DNA of 59,685 nucleotides from Azospirillum griseum (GCF_003966125.1 NZ_RXMA01000017.1:60041-119725); one strand, 5' to 3'; positions 26,657-36,307 are shown, counted from the stretch's first letter. Numbers and translations are program-made. Notes: a model not told the origin generated them from the letters alone.

Positions 26657-28333
26657 TCACGCCGTGGCCTCCCCCCGGACCAGCCGCAGCAGCGCGTGGG
26701 CGATCACCTGCTCGCTCATCACCGTGCCGGTGGCCCCGCATTCCTGAAGATGCTCGGCCCCGGCGTCGGAATGGGCGCGGGCCAGGATCTCCAGCGCCGG
26801 GTTCGCGGCGCGGGCCTGCTCCACCACCTGACCGGCCTCGAACGCGTCGGGGATGACGACGATCAGGCGCTGGGCGGCGGCCAGATTGGCGGCTTCCAGC
26901 ACCTGCGGGTCGGCGGCGTTGCCGAACAGCACCTCCGCCCCGTCGGTGCGGGCGGCCTGCAAGGGGGCGGCGCGGTCCTCGATCACCAGGAACGGCACGC
27001 CGCATTCCTTCAGCCCCGCCCCGATCACCGACCCGACCCGGCCATAGCCGACGAGCACGGTGTGGTTGGTCAGGCGCGTCGGCTCCAGCGCCAGCGCCGG
27101 GGCTTCGGTTTCCGGGGCGGCGCTGGGTGAGGCCACCACCTCCTCCACCGGGACGATGCGGAACAGCAGGGTGAACAGCAGCGGGTTGACCAGGATCGAC
27201 AGGATGGCCCCGGCCAGAATCAGGTCCTGGCCGATGGTCGGCAGGATCCCCATCCCCACGCCCAGCCCGGCGAGGATGAAGGAGAATTCGCCGATCTGCG
27301 CCAGGCTGGCGGCGATGGTCAGGGCGGTCCCCGGCGACCGGCCAAAGGCGCGGACGATCAGCAGGGCCGCCAGCGACTTGCCCGCCAGGATGATGGCCAG
27401 CGTGGCCGCCAGCGCCAGCGGGGCGCGGACCAGGATCGACGGGTCGAACAGCATGCCGACCGAAACGAAGAACAGCACGGCGAAGGCGTCGCGCAGCGGC
27501 AGGGTCTCTTCCGCCGCGCGCTGGCTGAGCGGCGATTCGTTCAGGATCATCCCGGCGAAAAAGGCCCCGAGCGCGAAGGACACGCCGAACAGCGCGGCCG
27601 CGCCAAAGGCCACCCCCAGCGCGATCGCCAGCACCGCCAGCCGGAACAGCTCGCGCGATCCCGTGTGCGCCACCCAATGCAGGAGCCAGGGGATCACCCG
27701 CCGCCCGGCGATCAGCATCACCGCAACAAAGGCCGCGACCTTGCCCAGCGTGACCAGCAGCACCCCGGCCAAGCCCAGGCCGAAGGGACCGGCGGCCCCG
27801 TCGCCGCCCTTCAGCGCCCCGGCCACCGCCGGAATCACCACCAGCGCCAGCACCATCGCCAGATCCTCGACGATCAGCCAGCCGACGGCGATGCGCCCGC
27901 GCTCCGTCTCCATCAGGCGGCGTTCGTGAAGGGCGCGCAGCAGCACCACCGTGCTGGCGACCGACAGGGCCAGCCCAAACACCAGCCCGGCCATCGGCGT
28001 CCAACCCAGGACCCAGCCCAGCCCCATGCCCATCGCGGTGGCCACGGCGATCTGCACCACCGCGCCGGGCACGGCGATGGCCTTCACCGACAACAGATCC
28101 TTCAGCGAGAAATGCAGCCCGACCCCGAACATCAGCAGGATGACGCCGATCTCCGCCAATTCGTTGGCAAGCTGCTGGTCGGCGACAAAGCCGGGGGTGA
28201 ACGGCCCCACCACCACCCCGGCCAGCAGATAGCCGACCAGCGGCGACACGCGCAGCCGGTGGGCGAGGGCACCAAAGACGAAGGCAAGGCCGATGCCGGC
28301 AACGAGCATGGCGATCAGGGGGCCGAAATGCAT
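26657..28333 (-). CDS. CPA2-family K+/H+ antiporter with TrkA-N domain (YbaL-like)
   Basis: This 558-residue inner-membrane monovalent cation:proton antiporter starts at ATG 28333 (MHFGPLIAMLVAGIG). Residues 1-400 are the Na_H_Exchanger domain with about 12 helices; family motifs are LVGYLLAGVVVGPFTPGFVA, ILLMFGVGLHFSLKDL, ALSVASTVVLLRAL and FALGAFFAGMILNESPLS. Residues about 420-540 are a RCK/TrkA-N NAD-binding domain (HTVLVGYGRVGSVIGAGLKE). This combination is that of YbaL and KefB/KefC; the absence of an adjacent quinone reductase favours YbaL. Confidence 0.93.
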   Translation of the reverse strand: MHFGPLIAMLVAGIGLAFVFGALAHRLRVSPLVGYLLAGVVVGPFTPGFVADQQLANELAEIGVILLMFGVGLHFSLKDLLSVKAIAVPGAVVQIAVATAMGMGLGWVLGWTPMAGLVFGLALSVASTVVLLRALHERRLMETERGRIAVGWLIVEDLAMVLALVVIPAVAGALKGGDGAAGPFGLGLAGVLLVTLGKVAAFVAVMLIAGRRVIPWLLHWVAHTGSRELFRLAVLAIALGVAFGAAALFGVSFALGAFFAGMILNESPLSQRAAEETLPLRDAFAVLFFVSVGMLFDPSILVRAPLALAATLAIILAGKSLAALLIVRAFGRSPGTALTIAASLAQIGEFSFILAGLGVGMGILPTIGQDLILAGAILSILVNPLLFTLLFRIVPVEEVVASPSAAPETEAPALALEPTRLTNHTVLVGYGRVGSVIGAGLKECGVPFLVIEDRAAPLQAARTDGAEVLFGNAADPQVLEAANLAAAQRLIVVIPDAFEAGQVVEQARAANPALEILARAHSDAGAEHLQECGATGTVMSEQVIAHALLRLVRGEATA

Positions 28334-28449
28334 GGGTCTCCTGCGCAAGGGCTTGGGGTGGGCGTTTGGGGCAAGCCCCACAGATTGGGGTGCAGGGCGC
28401 GGGTTTCAACCGATTGTCGTGGCAAGCGGGCCGGGAAACCTCTCTTGGA

Positions 28450-28480
28450 AACGAAAAACGGCCCCTGGAAGGGGGCCGTT
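28450..28480 (-). terminator. Rho-independent terminator of the SDR gene
   Basis: AACGGCCCC (28457-28465) pairs with GGGGCCGTT (28472-28480). On the minus strand the stem is followed by TTTTTCGTTT, 31 bases past the SDR stop. Confidence 0.85.
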
Positions 28481-28511
28481 GCCCGTCGTCGCTGTCCGGT
28501 TTGCGCCGGGG

Positions 28512-29273
28512 TTATTGCGGGGCCATGCGGATGGCACCGTCGAGCCGGATGGTTTCGCCGTTCAACATCTCGTTTTCCAAAATGTGCTGGACGAGGCGGG
28601 CGTACTCGTCCGGGCGACCGAAGCGCTTGGGGAACGGCACGGTGGCGGCAAGGCTGTCCTGCACCTCCTGCGGCATGCCCAGCAGCATCGGCGTGCCGAT
28701 CAGGCCGGGGGCGATGGTCATCACCCGAATGGCGCTGCGGGCCAGATCGCGGGCGGCGCAGATGGTCAGGGCGACGACGCCGCCCTTCGACGCGGCGTAG
28801 GCGGCCTGACCGACCTGCCCCTCATAGGCGGCGACGGACGCGGTGTTGATGATGACGCCGCGCTCCCCCGACTCCAGCAGGTCCAGCTTGGACATGTCGG
28901 CGGCGGCCAGACGCAGGATGTTGAAGCTGCCGATCAGGTTGATTTCGATCACCTTGCGGAAGGCGTCGAGCGGCATCGCCCCGTCGCGCCCGACGATGCG
29001 CTGCGCCGGGGCCACGCCCGCGCAATTCACGGCGATGCGGGCCGGGCCGTGGGCGGCGCGGGCCTGTTCGAAGGCGGCTTCCGCCGAGTCGCCGTTGGTG
29101 ACGTCGCAGACCAGTCCCAACCCGCCGATGTCGCGCGCCGTTTGCTCCACCGCGTCCTTGTTGACGTCCAGCACCGTGACCTTGGCCCCCAGGCTGGCGA
29201 GATGGCGGGCGGTGGCCGCCCCCATGCCCGACCCACCCCCGGTGACGATGGCGGACAGACCGGCGATGTTCAT
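28512..29273 (-). CDS. SDR-family 3-hydroxyacyl-CoA dehydrogenase (HSD17B10-like)
   Basis: A 253-residue short-chain dehydrogenase from ATG 29273, with GGAGGAAA directly upstream. The cofactor loop is AIVTGGGSGMGAATARHLAS with an Asp after the second strand (VLDVN, NAD preference). The catalytic set is INTASVAAYEGQVGQAAYAASKGG (Ser, YxxxK). The C-terminal IAPGLIGTPMLLGMPQEVQD and ENEMLNGETIRLDGAIRMAP match the type-II 3-hydroxyacyl-CoA dehydrogenase subgroup used in fatty-acid and isoleucine breakdown. Monocistronic by its terminator. Confidence 0.92.
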   Translation of the reverse strand: MNIAGLSAIVTGGGSGMGAATARHLASLGAKVTVLDVNKDAVEQTARDIGGLGLVCDVTNGDSAEAAFEQARAAHGPARIAVNCAGVAPAQRIVGRDGAMPLDAFRKVIEINLIGSFNILRLAAADMSKLDLLESGERGVIINTASVAAYEGQVGQAAYAASKGGVVALTICAARDLARSAIRVMTIAPGLIGTPMLLGMPQEVQDSLAATVPFPKRFGRPDEYARLVQHILENEMLNGETIRLDGAIRMAPQ

Positions 29274-29485
29274 GCTGTTTCCTCCTGATGATGGCCTGAC
29301 GGTGATGGCCAGATGGCGATGGGCCGCCGCGTGGTGGCCGGTGGATCCGGCCTTGGGTTCCACACCAGTCTATCAGAAGTCAGAGCCTCACCAAACTATA
29401 CCGTATGGTTAACGGTGCGCGCCGCCAATCATGGGAGGGTTGCGCGTTTCAGGGCGCGGGGATGGGGCGGGAAATTGGGCGAGGG

Positions 29486-30454
29486 TCAGGCGGCCTGCTG
29501 GTGGGCTTCGGACCGGGTGTTGACGGCGCTGGGGCGGCGGGCGTGGCTGGCGTCGCGGTGCATGGTGAACAGGGCGGCCGCCACGATCAGCGCGGCGCCG
29601 ATCCAGCCGCGCAGATCCATCGCCTCGCCAAAGGCGATCCAGGCGATCACCGCGCTGAAGGGCAGGCGGGCGTAGTCATAGGGCATCACCGCCGGGGCCG
29701 GGGCCATCGACAGCGCCCGCGTCATCGCCAGTTGCGCCAGGGTCAACGCCCCGCTGAGCAGGAACAGCCAGCCCCACGCGCTCCAACTTGGCCAGACCCA
29801 GGCGAAATGCGATGGCATCGCCAGGGCCGGCAGCGCGGCCAGCGGGGCGGAAAACAGGCTGAGGAACAGGACCACCACCAGCACGCTGTCGTCCCGGGTC
29901 AGGCGGCGGGTCATCAGCAGGGTGGCGGCGGCGGCGACGCAATGCAGCACCAGCACGGCGAACGACGCGTCGATCCCGCCGCCGTCCGGTTTCAGCACGA
30001 TCACCACGCCGGTCAACCCCAGGGCGATGGCGGCCAGCCGGTGCGGGCGCAGCCGCTCGCCAAAAAACAGGGCGGCGCCCAGCGTGACGAACAGCGGGGT
30101 GGTGAAGCTGACGGCGGTGGCGGTGGGCAGGGGGATGTGGGCCAGACTGTAATACCACGCCATCATCGCGGCGACGTTGACGGCGGCCCGCGACGCGAAC
30201 AGCCCCAACCGTCCGCCGGTGACGACGGCGCGGCAGGCGCTGGCCCCGCGCGTGACGATCCAGGGCAGCAGCAGCACCACGCACAACAGGTTGCGCAGGA
30301 ACACGATTTCCAGCGACGGCAGCGAATCCGTGATGTGGCGGATGGTGGCGTTGCCCATCGCAAACAGCAGCGTGGCGGTCAGCATCCACAATGCGGGTTG
30401 CAGCAATCCCCCAACGGAGCGGGTCGACGGGACGGTGGACGGTTCGGTTGACAT
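29486..30454 (-). CDS. DMT-superfamily EamA transporter
   Basis: A 322-residue permease with ten hydrophobic segments in two EamA repeats. The first begins ALWMLTATLLFAMGNATIRH and ends with ALGLTGVVIVLKP; the second contains LFLLSGALTLAQLAMTRALS and the typical PFSAVIAWIAFGEAMDLRGW. Such transporters export amino acids, metabolites or carnitine-like compounds; substrate not assignable. ATG 30454 was preferred over 30490. It is isolated by about 200-base spacers on both sides. Confidence 0.9.
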   Translation of the reverse strand: MSTEPSTVPSTRSVGGLLQPALWMLTATLLFAMGNATIRHITDSLPSLEIVFLRNLLCVVLLLPWIVTRGASACRAVVTGGRLGLFASRAAVNVAAMMAWYYSLAHIPLPTATAVSFTTPLFVTLGAALFFGERLRPHRLAAIALGLTGVVIVLKPDGGGIDASFAVLVLHCVAAAATLLMTRRLTRDDSVLVVVLFLSLFSAPLAALPALAMPSHFAWVWPSWSAWGWLFLLSGALTLAQLAMTRALSMAPAPAVMPYDYARLPFSAVIAWIAFGEAMDLRGWIGAALIVAAALFTMHRDASHARRPSAVNTRSEAHQQAA

Positions 30455-30657
30455 TGTGGTGCACGCCCGATGGTTGGCGAGCAACACCATGGGTCACGGG
30501 GACAATGATGCTGCCGAAGCGTCATCATTCTCGTGCAACCCATGCTCTTCAAGTCTGACCTTAGCGCTATGGTTGTTTGGAATAGCGCATAGTGCGCGGA
30601 AACGGCTGTTTCATCCATCTGCCACCCCCCAAAAGGGTTGAGCGGCCGGGGCGGGGG

Positions 30658-32196
30658 TCAGACCAGCTTCAGCGCGATCACCGCCAGCAACCCGGCGATC
30701 ACCCACAGGGCGGCGCGGTCGCTGCGGCGGCGACGGTCCCAGCCTTGCAGCATCTGGCGCACCGTGTGCGGGTGCAGGCGCAGGCCGCCTTCGGCCATGT
30801 CGGCGGTCACGCGTTCGGCCTCGCGCACCAGGGCGGGCAGGCGGCGGATGGTGGACAGGGCGGCCCCGACATCCTCGACGATCTGCGCCTCCGGCCCGCG
30901 ATTCTCGCGCATCCACTGCTCGATCAGCGGGCGGGCCAGTTCCCACATGTTGATGCTGGGGTTCAGCAGCCGTCCCACGCCCTCGGCGGTCAGCATGCTT
31001 TTTTGCAGCAGCAGCAATTGCGGCTGGGTTTCCATCTCGAACTGTTCGGTGACGGCGAAGAGCTGGGCCAGCAGCCGCCCGACCGAAATCTCGCTCAACG
31101 GCTTGTTCTGCAACGGCTCGCCGATGGCGCGGCAAGCCTGGGTGAAGATCTCGATTGATTGATGGCGGGGGACATAGCCCGCCTCGAAATGGACAATCGC
31201 GACGCGGCGGTAATCGCCGGACAGGAAGCCGATCAGCATGTCGGCCAGATAGCGGCGGGTGGCCTGGTCCAACCGCCCCATGATGCCGAAATCCACGGCG
31301 GTGATGGTCCCCTGTTCGTTGATGAACAGGTTGCCAGGGTGCAGATCGGCGTGGAAAAAGCCGTCGCGGAACACCTGGTTGAAGAAGCTGGCCGAGGCCA
31401 TGGCGAGGATGGCGTCGCGGTCGAAGCCCGCCGCCTCGATCCGCGCGGCCTCGTCCACCTTGAAGCCGCGAATCCGCTCCAGTGTCAGCACCCGACCGCC
31501 GGTGCGGTCCCAATCGACCGCCGGGACGTTGAAGGTCGGGTCGTCCGTGAAATTGCCGCCGAGTTCGGAGGCCGCCGCCGCCTCCATCCGCAAATCCATC
31601 TCCAGGCGGGAGGTGCGGGCGAAGGTGTCCACCACCTCGCGCAGGCGCAGGCGCTTCAGCCGGGGCAGCACCGTTTCGGCCAGCGCGGCCAGCCAATAGA
31701 ACAGGTCGATGTCGCGTTCGAACGCGGCGGCGATGCCGGGGCGCAGCACCTTGACCGCCACCTCCTGCCCGTCGGCGGTGACGGCGAAATGCACCTGCGC
31801 GATGGAGGCGGCGGCGACCGGCTTGTCGTCAAAGCTCTGGAACAGCGCCGACAGCGGTTGCCCGAACTCCTCCTCGATGATGGCGCGGGCCTCGCGACCG
31901 GGGAAGGGCGGCAGCTTGTCCTGCAACTCCGCCAGATCGACGGCCATCCGCTCCCCCACCAGATCGGAGCGGGTGGAGAGCAATTGCCCCAGCTTGATGT
32001 AGGTCGGCCCCAGTTCGGCCAGCGCGCGGGCCAGACGCTGGCCGTCGCGGCCCGGCACCCCGCGCCGGGCGATCCGCCGCCACAGCCAGGACAGGGCGGG
32101 GGCGTTGGCGAGCAGCGAGTCGGGCAGGGCGTCGTAACGGGCCGCCGTGCGGCCGATCACCGCCAGACGGAGGAGGTTGCGCAGAATCAGGAACAC
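30658..32196 (-). CDS. ubiB: Ubiquinone biosynthesis ATPase/kinase-like protein UbiB
   Basis: A 512-residue ABC1/ADCK-family protein needed for ubiquinone synthesis. The KxGQ motif is in PTYIKLGQLLSTRSDLVGER, the A-rich loop in PVAAASIAQVHFA, the catalytic region is FFHADLHPGNLFINEQG and AVDFGIMGRL, and a C-terminal membrane helix is present (AALWVIAGLLAVIALKLV). It starts 6 bases after the ubiE stop, forming the usual ubiE-ubiB operon. Confidence 0.97.
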   Translation of the reverse strand: MFLILRNLLRLAVIGRTAARYDALPDSLLANAPALSWLWRRIARRGVPGRDGQRLARALAELGPTYIKLGQLLSTRSDLVGERMAVDLAELQDKLPPFPGREARAIIEEEFGQPLSALFQSFDDKPVAAASIAQVHFAVTADGQEVAVKVLRPGIAAAFERDIDLFYWLAALAETVLPRLKRLRLREVVDTFARTSRLEMDLRMEAAAASELGGNFTDDPTFNVPAVDWDRTGGRVLTLERIRGFKVDEAARIEAAGFDRDAILAMASASFFNQVFRDGFFHADLHPGNLFINEQGTITAVDFGIMGRLDQATRRYLADMLIGFLSGDYRRVAIVHFEAGYVPRHQSIEIFTQACRAIGEPLQNKPLSEISVGRLLAQLFAVTEQFEMETQPQLLLLQKSMLTAEGVGRLLNPSINMWELARPLIEQWMRENRGPEAQIVEDVGAALSTIRRLPALVREAERVTADMAEGGLRLHPHTVRQMLQGWDRRRRSDRAALWVIAGLLAVIALKLV

Positions 32197-32202
32197 GGTG
32201 CG

Positions 32203-32991
32203 TCAGATCCGCCAGCCGGAATGAATGGCGGCGATCCCGCCGGTCAGGTTGCGCACGCGCACGGAGGCAAAGCCCGCCGCCGCGATGCGCCGGGCCAAAT
32301 CCTCCTGCGCCGGAAAGCGCCGGATGCTTTCGGCGAGGTAGCGGTAGCTGTCCTCGTCCTTGGCCACGATGCGCCCGATCTTCGGCAGCACCTGAAAGGA
32401 ATAGACGTCGTACAGCTCGCGCAGCACCGGCAGCACGACGTGGCTGAACTCCAGGCAATAGAATTTGCCACCGGGCTTCAGCACCCGCCGCGCCTCGGCG
32501 ATGGCGGCGTCGATGCGGGTGACGTTCCGCAGGCCGAAGGCGATGGTGTAGGCATCGACGGAGCGCGAGGCGATGGGCAGCTTTTCCGCGTCGCCCACGG
32601 TCCACTCCACGCCCGACAGGATGTTGCGGTCAATCGCGCGGTCGCGCCCGACGCGGACCATCGCCTCGGTGATGTCGCAGACGATGGCGGCCCCGCCGCC
32701 GCGCTGAAGAAAGCGGAAAGCGATGTCGCCGGTCCCGCCGGCCACGTCCAGCAGGGTCATGCCCGGTTTGGGGGCCACCATCTCCATCAGCGTGTCTTTC
32801 CACAGCCGATGGATGCCGCCCGACATCAGATCGTTCATCAGGTCGTAATTGGTCGCCACGCTGCCGAAGACGGCGCGGACCAGTCCCGATTTGGCCTCGG
32901 GGTTCACGGGCTGAAAACCAAACCATTCCCCTTCGGACCCCGAAACGGGCGGCGGAACGGCGGCGGGCGGGTGGTGGGGCGTGTCGCTCAT
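32203..32991 (-). CDS. ubiE: Ubiquinone/menaquinone C-methyltransferase UbiE
   Basis: This 262-residue SAM-dependent enzyme methylates the quinone ring precursor. The family block VRAVFGSVATNYDLMNDLMS and the SAM loop LLDVAGGTGDIAFRFL are clear, as are AYTIAFGLRNVTRIDAAIAE and KPGGKFYCLEFSHV. ATG 32991 gives a short Pro-rich leader before the conserved start; the frame is open well upstream but no other start is better. It is divergent from the toxin-antitoxin pair across about 110 bases. Confidence 0.96.
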   Translation of the reverse strand: MSDTPHHPPAAVPPPVSGSEGEWFGFQPVNPEAKSGLVRAVFGSVATNYDLMNDLMSGGIHRLWKDTLMEMVAPKPGMTLLDVAGGTGDIAFRFLQRGGGAAIVCDITEAMVRVGRDRAIDRNILSGVEWTVGDAEKLPIASRSVDAYTIAFGLRNVTRIDAAIAEARRVLKPGGKFYCLEFSHVVLPVLRELYDVYSFQVLPKIGRIVAKDEDSYRYLAESIRRFPAQEDLARRIAAAGFASVRVRNLTGGIAAIHSGWRI

Positions 32992-33102
32992 GACCGGGAC
33001 CATAGCGCGGCGCGCGGGGCGATGCCAGTGGGGGGATTGCGGTGCGGGTGCGGCGGTTTGGGGGACGGTGGAACGCGTTGGGTGTGTATCCCTTGAACGC
33101 AT

Positions 33103-33438
33103 ATGGCGCATGATGACATAGTGGCTGATGCAACCTTGGGAGACGATGTGCCGAAGGCCGAGCTGCGCTACAGGGAGCGGAGGGAGCTTGCGGATGGGTC
33201 CATCCTGCAGGCGACGATCTGGCAGGTTCCGGCCCCGGTTCCGCCCAGCGGACACACCCTGAAATACAGCCTTGTCTACATCGTCAACGGGGTTCGCGTG
33301 GTTGGGTATGACAACGAACGGGGCAAGGGCGATCATCGGCACTATGGCCCCCGTGAAGAGCCTTACCGCTTCACCACGCCAGAGCAATTGATGATCGATT
33401 TTCTCGCCGATGTGCGAGCGGCAGGAGGGAGGGTGTGA
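33103..33438 (+). CDS. TumE-type toxin (DUF6516-like)
   Basis: A 111-residue protein matching the TumE/DUF6516 toxin pattern: AELRYRERRELADGSILQAT, IWQVPAPVPPSGHTLKYSLV, YIVNGVRVVGYDNERGKGDH and the end HYGPREEPYRFTTPEQLMID. The conserved YDNERGKGDHRH block is the likely functional centre; the biochemical activity is not established to my knowledge. The start at 33103 has a weak ribosome site, so the true N-terminus could be slightly downstream. Its TGA overlaps the next ATG by one base. Base composition is visibly less G+C-rich than in neighbouring ubiE and mutM, consistent with acquisition. Confidence 0.8.
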   Translation: MAHDDIVADATLGDDVPKAELRYRERRELADGSILQATIWQVPAPVPPSGHTLKYSLVYIVNGVRVVGYDNERGKGDHRHYGPREEPYRFTTPEQLMIDFLADVRAAGGRV

Positions 33439-33791
33439 TGGCCGATCTGCAGGTGCTTGTGGGCGATGCCGCCCAGGACTTCGCCGGTCGCTTCGCCGAC
33501 GCCTGGCACCGCATCGAGGCGGGGGACGCGGTGAATGAGCGGCATTTGTCCTTTGATCGCTTTGAAACCTTGGCGCGCGTGCTGACCGGCAAACGGCTGG
33601 AGTTGCTGCGCCATCTGCATCGCCAGCCCGCCGCCAGCGTCAACGCGCTTGCCAAGGCGCTTGGTCGGGATTACCGGCGGGTTCACGAGGACATCGAGGC
33701 TCTGGCGCGGGCGGGGTTGGTGGACCGTGAGGATGGTGGAACCGGGTTGACGGCACCGTATGACGTCATCGCCACCCGCATCGCGCTTTGA
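33438..33791 (+). CDS. TumA-type antitoxin / HTH regulator (HVO_A0114-like)
   Basis: A 117-residue protein from ATG 33438, with GGAGGGAGG ending a few bases upstream; a GTG one codon earlier is possible. A winged-helix segment is visible: [40 protein letters not shown] and [18 protein letters not shown]. This matches the MarR-like HVO_A0114 antitoxins that accompany TumE toxins. The toxin-first order and one-base overlap support a TA operon. It probably autoregulates, but no operator was identified with confidence. Confidence 0.8.
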   Translation: MADLQVLVGDAAQDFAGRFADAWHRIEAGDAVNERHLSFDRFETLARVLTGKRLELLRHLHRQPAASVNALAKALGRDYRRVHEDIEALARAGLVDREDGGTGLTAPYDVIATRIAL

Positions 33792-33936
33792 CGTCAGGTC
33801 GCAAAGGGACATCAGGTCGTCAAGGTTGGTTGTTCCATCCTGTCTATTCCGCGCCTGTGCTGGACAAGGGGGGCCGTTTCAGCGCGCCCCTCATCCCCCT
33901 TGCGCTATCCCCCTCCTTCCCCCCACCCTGACGCCC

Positions 33937-34779
33937 ATGCCTGAGCTTCCTGAAGTCGAAACCGTGTGCCGGGGCCTTGCCCCGCATCTTGAGGGGCGGG
34001 TTCTGGTCCGTGTCGATCAGAACCGGCCCAATCTGCGCACGCCCTTTCCGCCGGACTTTGTCGCGCGCCTGACCGGGCGGCGGGTCACGGCGGTGCGGCG
34101 GCGGGCGAAATACATTCTGGTGGATTTGGACGATGGGGCGGTGCTGATCGTCCATCTCGGCATGTCCGGGCGGATGCTGATCGCGCCGCAGCGGCCCGAG
34201 TCGCCGGGCAAGCACGACCATGTCGTGTTCGAGGTGGACAGCGGCACGACCGTGACCTTCAACGACGCCCGCCGCTTCGGTCTGATGGATCTGACGACGG
34301 CGGACGGGTTGGCCGACCACCCGATGCTGCGCGCCCTGGGGCCGGAGCCGCTGGGCAACGCATTCTCCGGCCCGGTGCTGGCCGACCGGCTGGCCGGGAA
34401 GATCACGCCGATCAAGGCCGCACTGCTCGACCAGGGCGTCGTCGCCGGGCTGGGCAACATCTATGTGTCGGAGGCGCTGTTCCAGGCGGGCATCCACCCG
34501 ACCCGGGCGGCCGCCGACGTCAGCCGGGCCGAAGCCGATCAACTGGCCACGGCGATCCGCGAGGTGCTGGGCCGCGCCATCGCGGCGGGCGGCTCCTCCC
34601 TGCGCGATTACCGGCAGGCGTCGGGGGAGCTGGGCTATTTCCAGCACCAGTTCGCCGTCTATGACCGGGCGGGGCAACCCTGCCCCGGCTGCGACTGCGA
34701 CACGGCGGTCAGCGGGGGTGTTCAGCGGATCGTGCAGTCGGGGCGCTCGACTTTCTATTGTGCGGCGCGCCAACGCTGA
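33937..34779 (+). CDS. mutM: Formamidopyrimidine-DNA glycosylase MutM/Fpg
   Basis: A 280-residue base-excision glycosylase/AP lyase for 8-oxoguanine and Fapy lesions. The N-terminal catalytic proline and glutamate are in [18 protein letters not shown]; the lysine is in [14 protein letters not shown]; the H2TH region is [20 protein letters not shown]. The C-terminal zinc finger is atypical: CPGCDC...[17 protein letters not shown]. The fourth ligand, normally in YC-x-x-CQR, is Arg (codon CGC), while an extra Cys follows the first pair. Gene and reading frame are otherwise intact. Confidence 0.95.
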   Translation: MPELPEVETVCRGLAPHLEGRVLVRVDQNRPNLRTPFPPDFVARLTGRRVTAVRRRAKYILVDLDDGAVLIVHLGMSGRMLIAPQRPESPGKHDHVVFEVDSGTTVTFNDARRFGLMDLTTADGLADHPMLRALGPEPLGNAFSGPVLADRLAGKITPIKAALLDQGVVAGLGNIYVSEALFQAGIHPTRAAADVSRAEADQLATAIREVLGRAIAAGGSSLRDYRQASGELGYFQHQFAVYDRAGQPCPGCDCDTAVSGGVQRIVQSGRSTFYCAARQR

Positions 34780-34792
34780 TATACCTGAGCGC

Positions 34793-35209
34793 ATGACGGC
34801 TTTTTCGGCCACGCTTCGGGCGACGTTCGGCGCCCTTCTCCTTGCCGGCCCCGCGGTCGCGGGCCTGGGGAGCCTCGCTTTTCCCTTGCTTCCGGCTGCC
34901 GCCGTTGCGGCGTCGCCCTTCGTTCCCGGTCTGGCCGACGTGCCAGCGATGCCGGGACTCGAACCGGTGGACGCCGAACCGCTGGTGTTCGACAAACCCG
35001 ATGGGCGAATCGTCCAGGTGGTGTTGTCGGGCATGGTCCCGCGCGGCGCGGTTCTGGCCTTTTACGACCAGACCCTGCCGCAACTGGGGTGGAGCCGGGC
35101 CGCCGAACAGCGTTTCGTCCGCGAGGGCGAGGGGCTGCGGCTGGATTTCGTCACGGGAAGCGGGTCGTCGGACCGGACGACTCTGCGCTTCACCCTGACG
35201 CCGCGCTGA
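34793..35209 (+). CDS. Exported protein of unknown function
   Basis: A 138-residue protein starting at ATG 34793, 13 bases after mutM. It has a signal-like N-terminus ([20 protein letters not shown], cleavage near AAVAASP). The mature part carries [20 protein letters not shown] and [20 protein letters not shown], then a beta-rich end ([12 protein letters not shown]). Proteins of this appearance sit between mutM and an enoyl-CoA hydratase gene in related alphaproteobacteria as far as I recall. They resemble a periplasmic two-layer beta fold. Function unknown. Confidence 0.75.
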   Translation: MTAFSATLRATFGALLLAGPAVAGLGSLAFPLLPAAAVAASPFVPGLADVPAMPGLEPVDAEPLVFDKPDGRIVQVVLSGMVPRGAVLAFYDQTLPQLGWSRAAEQRFVREGEGLRLDFVTGSGSSDRTTLRFTLTPR

Positions 35210-35357
35210 GGCGGGGGACACCCTCCGCCCGGCCAGACCCTCCAGCCTCACCAACAACCCCGACCGGAAGCCGAACAACCACAAGCAAGAAACCGGACGC
35301 ACACCACACGCGGGGCGGCAGAGCCGATCCCTGCCAGAACGGGAGACCGCTGCAATC

Positions 35358-36134
35358 ATGTCGTACGAAACCATTCTCGTCGAAACCCGTGGCCCCGTCG
35401 GCCTCATCACCCTGAACCGTCCCAAGGCGCTGAACGCCCTGTGCGACCAGCTGGTGACGGAGCTGGGCCAAGCGCTCGACGGCTTCGAGGCCGACAGCGC
35501 CATCGGGGCCATCGTCATCACCGGGTCGGAGCGCGCGTTCGCCGCCGGGGCCGACATCAAGGAGATGGCCGGTTTCACCTATATGGACGTCTACACCTCC
35601 AACTTCATCACCGCGAAGTGGGAGCAACTGGCCAAGTGTCGCAAGCCGACCATCGCGGCGGTCGCGGGCTTCGCGCTCGGCGGCGGGTGCGAGCTGGCGA
35701 TGATGGCCGACTTCATCCTGGCCGCCGACACCGCCAAGTTCGGCCAGCCGGAAATCACCATCGGCACCATCCCGGGGGCCGGCGGCACCCAGCGCCTGAC
35801 CCGCTTCGTCGGCAAGTCCAAGGCGATGGAAATGGTCCTGACCGGCCGCATGATCGACGCGGCGGAGGCCGAGCGTTGCGGGCTGGTCAGCCGCGTGGTC
35901 CCGGCGGCCGAACTGATCGAGGAGGCGGTGAAGGTCGCCACCAAGATCGCTTCGCTGTCGCAGCCCATCGTCGCCATGGCCAAGGAGGCGGTGAACGCCG
36001 CCTATGAAACCACCCTGGCCGAAGGCGTGCATTTCGAACGCCGCGTCTTCCATTCGACCTTCGCCACCGAAGACCAGAAGGAAGGCATGGCCGCCTTCGC
36101 TGAAAAGCGTCAACCGGTGTGGAAGAACCGCTGA
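35358..36134 (+). CDS. Enoyl-CoA hydratase
   Basis: A 258-residue crotonase that hydrates trans-2-enoyl-CoA in beta-oxidation. The oxyanion-hole segments are [14 protein letters not shown] and [16 protein letters not shown]. Both catalytic glutamates are present (GCELAMM and [20 protein letters not shown]). The C-terminal [20 protein letters not shown] is that of short-chain enoyl-CoA hydratases. It is followed by a stem-loop. Confidence 0.96.
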   Translation: MSYETILVETRGPVGLITLNRPKALNALCDQLVTELGQALDGFEADSAIGAIVITGSERAFAAGADIKEMAGFTYMDVYTSNFITAKWEQLAKCRKPTIAAVAGFALGGGCELAMMADFILAADTAKFGQPEITIGTIPGAGGTQRLTRFVGKSKAMEMVLTGRMIDAAEAERCGLVSRVVPAAELIEEAVKVATKIASLSQPIVAMAKEAVNAAYETTLAEGVHFERRVFHSTFATEDQKEGMAAFAEKRQPVWKNR

Positions 36135-36145
36135 GTCTTGTGACG

Positions 36146-36180
36146 CCGTCCCCCGCATCTTGTGGGGGACGGTGCCGTTT
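36146..36180 (+). terminator. Terminator of the enoyl-CoA hydratase gene
   Basis: CCGTCCCCC (36146-36154) pairs with GGGGGACGG (36164-36172), then a short TTT run. It lies 12 bases past the stop. Confidence 0.7.
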
Positions 36181-36233
36181 CAATCATGATGATGTTTCGC
36201 TGGGATTGAATGAGATCTGGCCCGGTCGGTGTC

Positions 36234-36262
36234 TTGACTCTCATTTGGCCTGAGCGTATAAG
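36234..36262 (+). promoter_or_regulatory. Sigma-70-type promoter of rpsT
   Basis: TTGACT (36234-36239) and TATAAG (36257-36262) are separated by exactly 17 bases, predicting a start near 36269 and a leader of about 39 bases before the rpsT ATG at 36308. It is the best housekeeping promoter seen in the window. Confidence 0.8.
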
Positions 36263-36307
36263 GCGCGCTCGCATTGCGACAGACGTGTCGTTCGGAGTAG
36301 GGTTTCC

